A stretch of DNA of 64,000 nucleotides, taken from NCBI GenBank assembly GCA_036733925.1, contig DAIMZO010000007.1:1-64000 (forward strand), written 5' to 3'. The position numbers and the translations under genes are program-made. This document shows positions 60,412 to 64,000 of this stretch, piece by piece. This DNA comes from UBA2897 sp036733925. Lineage in GTDB: Bacteria; Bacillota; Negativicutes; Selenomonadales; Selenomonadaceae. Positions within the stretch are counted from its first letter, which is position 1, and each line of letters opens with the position of its first letter. The notes beneath the pieces are model-generated. The model saw only the letters and a program-made list of their open reading frames with translations. It was not told the DNA's origin and did no database searches.

Positions 60412-61585
60412 AATGGTGGAACAGGCGGATATGCGTCATGGCCATGGCCATGTTGTATTTGTCTGCGGTCTCGATGACGTTGTCATCGCGGATGGAACCG
60501 CCGGTCTGCGCGACGTAGGACACGCCGCTCTTATGCGCGCGCTCGATGTTGTCGCCGAATGGGAAGAACGCGTCGGAGCCGAGGCAGACGCCGTGCTCTT
60601 TCTTCAGGCACTCGCGCTTCTCCTCCTCGGTGAATACGGGCGGCTTCTCGGTGAACACGCGCTTCCAGTCGTCGGTTTCGAGCAGGTCGCGCCACTCATT
60701 GCCCGTGTAGACGTCGATGGCGTTGTCGCGGTCCGGGCGGCGGATGTCATCCTTGAACGGAAGCGCGAGAACCTGCGGGCTCTGGCGCAGGAACCATTTG
60801 TCGGCTTTGTCGCCGGCGAGGCGCGTGCAGTGGACGCGGCTCTGCTGGCCGGCGCCGATGCCGATGGCCTGGCCGCCGTAGGTGTAGCAGACGGAGTTCG
60901 ACTGCGTGTATTTCAGCGTGATCAGCGCGATCAGCAGGTCGCGTTTCGCATCGTCCGGGATGTCCTTGTTCTTCGTCACGATGTCGGTCAGGCAGCTCTC
61001 GTCGATGACGACGTCGTTGCGCTTCTGCGAGAACGTCACGCCGAAGACCTGCTTCGTCTCGACCGGCTCCGGCTCGTAGGACGGATCCATCTGGATCACG
61101 AGGTAGTTTCCCTTGCGTTTCGTTTTCAGGATGGCGAGCGCTTCGTCGGAATAGGACGGCGCGATGATGCCGTCGGAGACCTCGTGTTTCAGGAAGGAAG
61201 CAGTTTGCGCGTCGCATTCATCGGAGAGCGCGACGAAATCGCCATACGAGCTCATGCGGTCGGCGCCGCGCGCGCGGATGTAGGCCGTCGCAATCGGGGA
61301 GAGTTCCGTGTCCTCGACGAAGTAGATGCGGCGGAGGATGTTCGTGAGCGGGACGGCGACCGCGGCACCGGCCGGGCTCACGTGCTTGAACGATGCGGCA
61401 GCGGGCAGGCCCGTCGCGCGGCGCAGCTCGCGGACAAGTTGCCAGCTGTTCATCGCGTCGAGCAGATTGATGTAGCCGGGTCTCCCGTTGAGCACCGTGA
61501 ACGGCAGATCCTTTCCGCTGTCCATATAGACTTTCGCCGGTTTCTGATTCGGGTTGCAGCCGTATTTGAGTTCCAGTTCCTGCAT
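60410..61585 (-). CDS. AICAR formyltransferase, standalone (PurH C-terminal domain)
   Basis: A 391-residue enzyme carrying out the ninth step of purine synthesis (AICAR to FAICAR). Only the transformylase half of PurH is present; the IMP cyclohydrolase domain is not fused. SFKHVSPAGAAVAVPL carries the catalytic Lys-His, and NSVCYTYGGQAIGIGAGQQSRVHCTRLAGDK and SDAFFPFGDNIERA are strongly conserved. Start ATG 61585 (MQELELKYGCNPNQKPAK) follows AAAGGAG; the frame to 61723 runs through the riboswitch. Expression is controlled by a ZTP riboswitch. A separate cyclohydrolase must exist elsewhere. Confidence 0.93.
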   Translation of the reverse strand: MQELELKYGCNPNQKPAKVYMDSGKDLPFTVLNGRPGYINLLDAMNSWQLVRELRRATGLPAAASFKHVSPAGAAVAVPLTNILRRIYFVEDTELSPIATAYIRARGADRMSSYGDFVALSDECDAQTASFLKHEVSDGIIAPSYSDEALAILKTKRKGNYLVIQMDPSYEPEPVETKQVFGVTFSQKRNDVVIDESCLTDIVTKNKDIPDDAKRDLLIALITLKYTQSNSVCYTYGGQAIGIGAGQQSRVHCTRLAGDKADKWFLRQSPQVLALPFKDDIRRPDRDNAIDVYTGNEWRDLLETDDWKRVFTEKPPVFTEEEKRECLKKEHGVCLGSDAFFPFGDNIERAHKSGVSYVAQTGGSIRDDNVIETADKYNMAMAMTHIRLFHH

Positions 61586-61624
61586 GATTGATCTCCTTTT
61601 CTTTTCCATAAAGCTTATAAAGAA

Positions 61625-61731
61625 AGCCGACAAATCCGGGCTTCCTCTGCCCAGACGGTCGGCTCTTGCTACGCAATCTCGCGCGCCGCGCTCCCTGTGG
61701 TATCCTCCACCTCCGTCAGTCACGCGGCTAT
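61625..61731 (-). ncRNA. ZTP (pfl) riboswitch with terminator
   Basis: The minus-strand leader has CGTGACTGACGGAGGTGG, ACCACAGGGAGCG, and further on GCCGACCGTCTGGGCA (61662-61648), the two halves of the pfl/ZTP aptamer. AGCCGAC (61664-61658) can instead pair with GTCGGCT (61631-61625) followed by TTCTTT, forming a terminator that steals the aptamer's 3' half. ZTP (made when folate is short) would switch the formyltransferase gene on. Confidence 0.9.
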
Positions 61732-61737
61732 ACCTCT

Positions 61738-61766
61738 ATTAAATACAAAAAAGGGACATTTGTCAA
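61738..61766 (-). promoter_or_regulatory. Promoter of the ZTP-riboswitch transcript
   Basis: Minus strand TTGACA (61766-61761), 17 bases, TTTAAT (61743-61738), directly before the aptamer. Confidence 0.75.
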
Positions 61767-61840
61767 GTTTTCTGGCGGCGGGCCGCTCCTTTTTTTGTTC
61801 TTCGTTTCATGGCGTTGGAGTAGTTTCTGCGGCGTTTTTG

Positions 61841-61849
61841 TGGTATGAT
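61841..61849 (+). promoter_or_regulatory. Extended -10 of pfkA
   Basis: TGGTATGAT, an extended -10 with no convincing -35, 54 bases before the start codon. Confidence 0.4.
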
Positions 61850-61902
61850 ATAGGATGATATGGGAATAAACCGAAATATTGCGATTCCAAGGGGGATTCG
61901 AC

Positions 61903-62865
61903 ATGTTGAAAAGCATTGCAGTCATGACAAGCGGCGGGGACAGCCCGGGAATGAATGCCTGCGCACGCGCGGTCGTACGCACGGCGCTGTATGAAGGCGT
62001 GGACGTCTGGGGCATCCGCAGCGGCTATCACGGGCTGCTCGAGGAAGATATGTTCAAGATGGAGCGCAAGGACGTCAGCGACATCATCCAGCGCGGCGGC
62101 ACGTTCCTCGGCACGGCGCGCTGCAAGCGCTGGAAGACGCCGGAGGGGCGCCGTCAGGGCTATGAGAACTTGAAGAAGCGCGGCATCGAGGGCCTCGTCG
62201 TCATCGGCGGCGACGGCTCGCTGCGCGGTGCTTCGCTGCTGTCGAAGGAGACGGGCATGCCGATCGTCGGCCTGCCGGGCACTATCGACAACGACGTCTG
62301 GGGCATGGACTACACGATCGGCTGCGATACGGCGGCGAACACGATTGTCGATGCGATCAACAAGCTGCGCGACACGGCGTCGGCACATCGCCGCGTCATC
62401 GTGCTCGAGGTCATGGGCCGCCAGTGCGGCTGGCTCGCGCTCGTTTCCGGTATCTCGGGCGGCGCGGAGTACATCCTGATCCCGGAGGAAGAGTACGACC
62501 TCGATGAGATCTGCACGAACATGGCCGAGGCCTACAAGAAGGGCAAGCGCTATATCCTGATGGTTGTCGCTGAGGGCGCGGGCAGTGGCCCGGAAATCGG
62601 CAAATATGTCGCCGAGAAGACGAAGCTCGACACGCGCGTTTCCGTGCTCGGGCACATCCAGCGCGGCGGTTCGCCGACGGTCATCGACCGCGTGCGTGCG
62701 AGCCAGCTCGGTGAGAAGGCGGCGCTCGCCATCATTTCCGGCATGTCCGATATCGTCTTCGGCTTTGCCAAGGGCCATGTCGTCGCCATCGACCTGCACG
62801 ATGCGGTCAACAACAAAAAGAAGATCGACCCGGATTACATGCACCTCGCAAAAGTGCTGTTCTGA
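61903..62865 (+). CDS. pfkA: ATP-dependent 6-phosphofructokinase
   Basis: A 320-residue PFK. AVMTSGGDSPGMNACARAVVR (phosphate loop), VVIGGDGSLRGA (the Gly after GGD marks ATP, not PPi, as donor), GLPGTIDNDVWGMDYTIG with the catalytic Asp, VMGRQCGWLAL, and LGHIQRGGSPTVIDRVRAS are present. It catalyses the committed glycolytic step. Start ATG 61903 follows AAGGGGG. Transcribed alone with a strong terminator behind it; no pyruvate kinase gene is adjacent. Confidence 0.95.
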   Translation: MLKSIAVMTSGGDSPGMNACARAVVRTALYEGVDVWGIRSGYHGLLEEDMFKMERKDVSDIIQRGGTFLGTARCKRWKTPEGRRQGYENLKKRGIEGLVVIGGDGSLRGASLLSKETGMPIVGLPGTIDNDVWGMDYTIGCDTAANTIVDAINKLRDTASAHRRVIVLEVMGRQCGWLALVSGISGGAEYILIPEEEYDLDEICTNMAEAYKKGKRYILMVVAEGAGSGPEIGKYVAEKTKLDTRVSVLGHIQRGGSPTVIDRVRASQLGEKAALAIISGMSDIVFGFAKGHVVAIDLHDAVNNKKKIDPDYMHLAKVLF

Positions 62866-62890
62866 TAAAGGAATACGGGTATTTCAGGCA

Positions 62891-62927
62891 TTCGCCGCTG
62901 TCCAATCGGGCAGCGGCGAAATTTTTT
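62891..62927 (+). terminator. Terminator after pfkA
   Basis: TTCGCCGCTG/CAGCGGCGAA, perfect 10-bp stem with a 10-base loop, then ATTTTTTC. Confidence 0.93.
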
Positions 62928-62933
62928 CAAAAA

Positions 62934-62987
62934 AAGTCAAAATTTTTCTTTTTGACTTATTGACTTTTTGACCTATTTGAGTATAAT
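62934..62987 (+). promoter_or_regulatory. Small heat-shock gene promoter with repeated TTGAC motifs
   Basis: TTGACT (62960-62965), 16 bases, TATAAT (62982-62987). From 62952 three direct 8-base units (TTGACTTA, TTGACTTT, TTGACCTA) and a degenerate fourth follow each other; upstream AAGTCAAAA (62934-62942) mirrors TTTTGACTT (62950-62958). On the other strand these read GTCAA repeats, reminiscent of CtsR sites but with an 8-base, not 10-base, period. Confidence 0.6.
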
Positions 62988-63094
62988 AATAGTTGTGAAG
63001 GGGATGAGGGAACCGGAAAGAGCCCCGGAGGATGAGGCGCCGTTCCCGATGAACCGGATAAAAAATCAAATGCTTTCGAAAGGGGATCTTGATT

Positions 63095-63544
63095 ATGTTT
63101 GGTTTGGTTCCATTTGTCGGTGGTAACGATCTCAGCAAGGAAGACAACATCTTCGATCGCCTGATGAACGTCTTTGATGAACCGTTCATGAACGGGTTCC
63201 ACGTACCGGATTTCAAGGTGGATGTCAAGGATAACGGCAGCAGCTACGACCTCACGGCTGAACTGCCGGGCATGAAGAAAGACGATATCTCCCTGACCTA
63301 TAAAGATCACTATCTGACGATTGCCGCGAAGAACGAGAAGAGCGACGATCAGAAGGACGACAAGGGCAACTACGTACGCCGCGAGCGCAGCCAGAGCAGC
63401 ATGAGCCGCTCCTTCTACATCGACAACATCGATGAGAGCAAATGCACGGCGGAGTACAAGGATGGCATCCTTTCCGTCCACATGCCGAAACTCGAGAATA
63501 CGGCTGAAGATGGCCATACGATCGACATCGACGGCGCCGCTTGA
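63095..63544 (+). CDS. Hsp20/alpha-crystallin small heat-shock protein
   Basis: A 149-residue ATP-independent chaperone. The alpha-crystallin domain (about 40-140) has PDFKVDVKDNGSSYDLTAEL, PGMKKDDISLTYKDHYLTI and the closing strands FYIDNIDESKCTAEYKDGIL; the usual AxxxxGxLxL reads AEYKDGILSVHMPK. The C-terminal I-x-I anchor is present as IDI. ATG 63095 follows AAAGGGG by 9 bases; TTG 63089 is too close. Promoter repeats suggest heat-shock control. Confidence 0.92.
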   Translation: MFGLVPFVGGNDLSKEDNIFDRLMNVFDEPFMNGFHVPDFKVDVKDNGSSYDLTAELPGMKKDDISLTYKDHYLTIAAKNEKSDDQKDDKGNYVRRERSQSSMSRSFYIDNIDESKCTAEYKDGILSVHMPKLENTAEDGHTIDIDGAA

Positions 63545-63579
63545 TTCAGCGGCATAAAAGCGCCTGAGGCGTGACAAGA

Positions 63580-63624
63580 GAAGCACCGGTGTGTTGCAAG
63601 AAGCAGCATGCCGGTGCTTCTTTT
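63580..63624 (+). terminator. Terminator after the small heat-shock gene
   Basis: GAAGCACCGG (63580-63589) / CCGGTGCTTC (63611-63620) with a 21-base loop, then TTTT. Confidence 0.82.
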
Positions 63625-63689
63625 CGGGTAAATCTTACCGACAACCAGCGGATTCGCCTGAAAATGATCCAGGCAAGAGATTCACAACG

Positions 63690-63908
63690 GTACCAATCAA
63701 GCGGCACAGGGAGCATATCCTGAACACCATCCGACTTGGACTGAGCAATGCTAGAATTGAAGCAACAAACAACAAAATCAAGTTGATTATCCGCAAGGCA
63801 TATGGTTTCCGGAACATACAGAACATGATGGATATGGTGTACCTCGTATGCTCAGATATCCGGATTCCACTTCCTAACAGAAAACCTATGCTAGAGGGAC
63901 CGGTTTAG
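63690..63908 (+). pseudogene. ISL3-family transposase, C-terminal fragment
   Basis: About 70 residues remain: HILNTIRLGLSNARIEATNN, KIKLIIRKAYGFRNIQNMMD and MVYLVCSDIRIPLPNR are the conserved end of DDE_Tnp_ISL3 transposases, including the glutamate (E of RIEATNN) that completes the DDE triad. The rest of the about 400-residue enzyme is missing, so the copy is dead. The sequence after it, 63909-64000, shows nothing recognisable. Confidence 0.85.
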
Positions 63909-64000
63909 TTACAGGGGAAATCGGCATTTCTTGCCCACAGGGATGCCCGAAGAGCCTTTTTCATGCGCAGTGAGAGAATGCGGCGGTCAGGCGGCGGATG

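Noticed and set aside
62934..62987. Canonical CtsR operator at the Hsp20 promoter
   Set aside because: The GTCAA units repeat every 8 bases, not the 10 required by the CtsR heptad-spacer consensus.

Overview
The window is a GC-rich chromosomal segment with many TTG and GTG starts, strong Shine-Dalgarno sequences and an intact rpmH-rnpA-yidD-yidC-jag-mnmE-mnmG / dnaA-dnaN-yaaA-recF-DUF721-remB-gyrB origin block. Gene content (secretin-type Tad pilus, hence an outer membrane; KdsD; a Firmicutes-like replication block; a CpaB/CpaE-rich pilus locus) fits a diderm Firmicute of the Negativicutes, in the Selenomonas/Mitsuokella range. This placement comes from gene content only.

Layout. 1-800: tail of an IS110 transposase and a small XRE regulator. 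0.9-4.6 kb: fructose operon fruR-fruK-fruA. 4.7-5.4 kb: a PHP-domain phosphatase. 5.6-10.5 kb: a sugar ABC transporter (lipoprotein, permease, double ATPase, second permease). 10.6-15.8 kb, opposite strand: a LacI-type regulator, L-arabinose isomerase, an FGGY kinase and L-ribulose-5-phosphate 4-epimerase. The transporter and kinase/isomerase promoters carry the same 14-bp palindrome just downstream of their -10 boxes, so they look like one arabinose regulon. 16-17 kb: crcB and a Fic-family remnant.

17.2-31.1 kb is the replication-origin region. DnaA boxes flank dnaA on both sides (a bipartite oriC); leftward genes serve ribosome/RNase P/membrane insertion/tRNA modification, and rightward genes serve replication, recombination and gyrase. 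gyrB and gyrA are about 15.8 kb apart. Between them lie terC behind a manganese riboswitch, htpX, a complete Tad/Flp pilus locus (prepilin peptidase, CpaB, secretin, two CpaE/TadZ ATPases, TadB, Flp pilin, TadE, CpaF, TadC, TadG), a Ppx/GppA phosphatase, a candidate small RNA and a candidate 6S RNA.

49.4-64 kb: an FAD oxidoreductase resembling UDP-galactopyranose mutase with a polytopic membrane protein, a decayed DUF4143-type ATPase, malic enzyme, an LCP protein, a CYTH protein, a dense DnaA-box cluster followed by a cytidine-deaminase-fold protein that lacks all zinc cysteines, kdsD-rsmG, a secreted protein of unknown function, standalone AICAR formyltransferase behind a ZTP riboswitch, pfkA, a small heat-shock protein, and a truncated ISL3 transposase.

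The least ordinary observations are the second DnaA-box cluster with the zinc-less deaminase homologue, the promoter/hairpin array in the tadG-ppx gap that looks like an undescribed small RNA or tadG leader, the shared arabinose operator, and the base-composition mosaic and exact 114-bp duplication in the pilus locus. No tRNA, rRNA or CRISPR array was seen.
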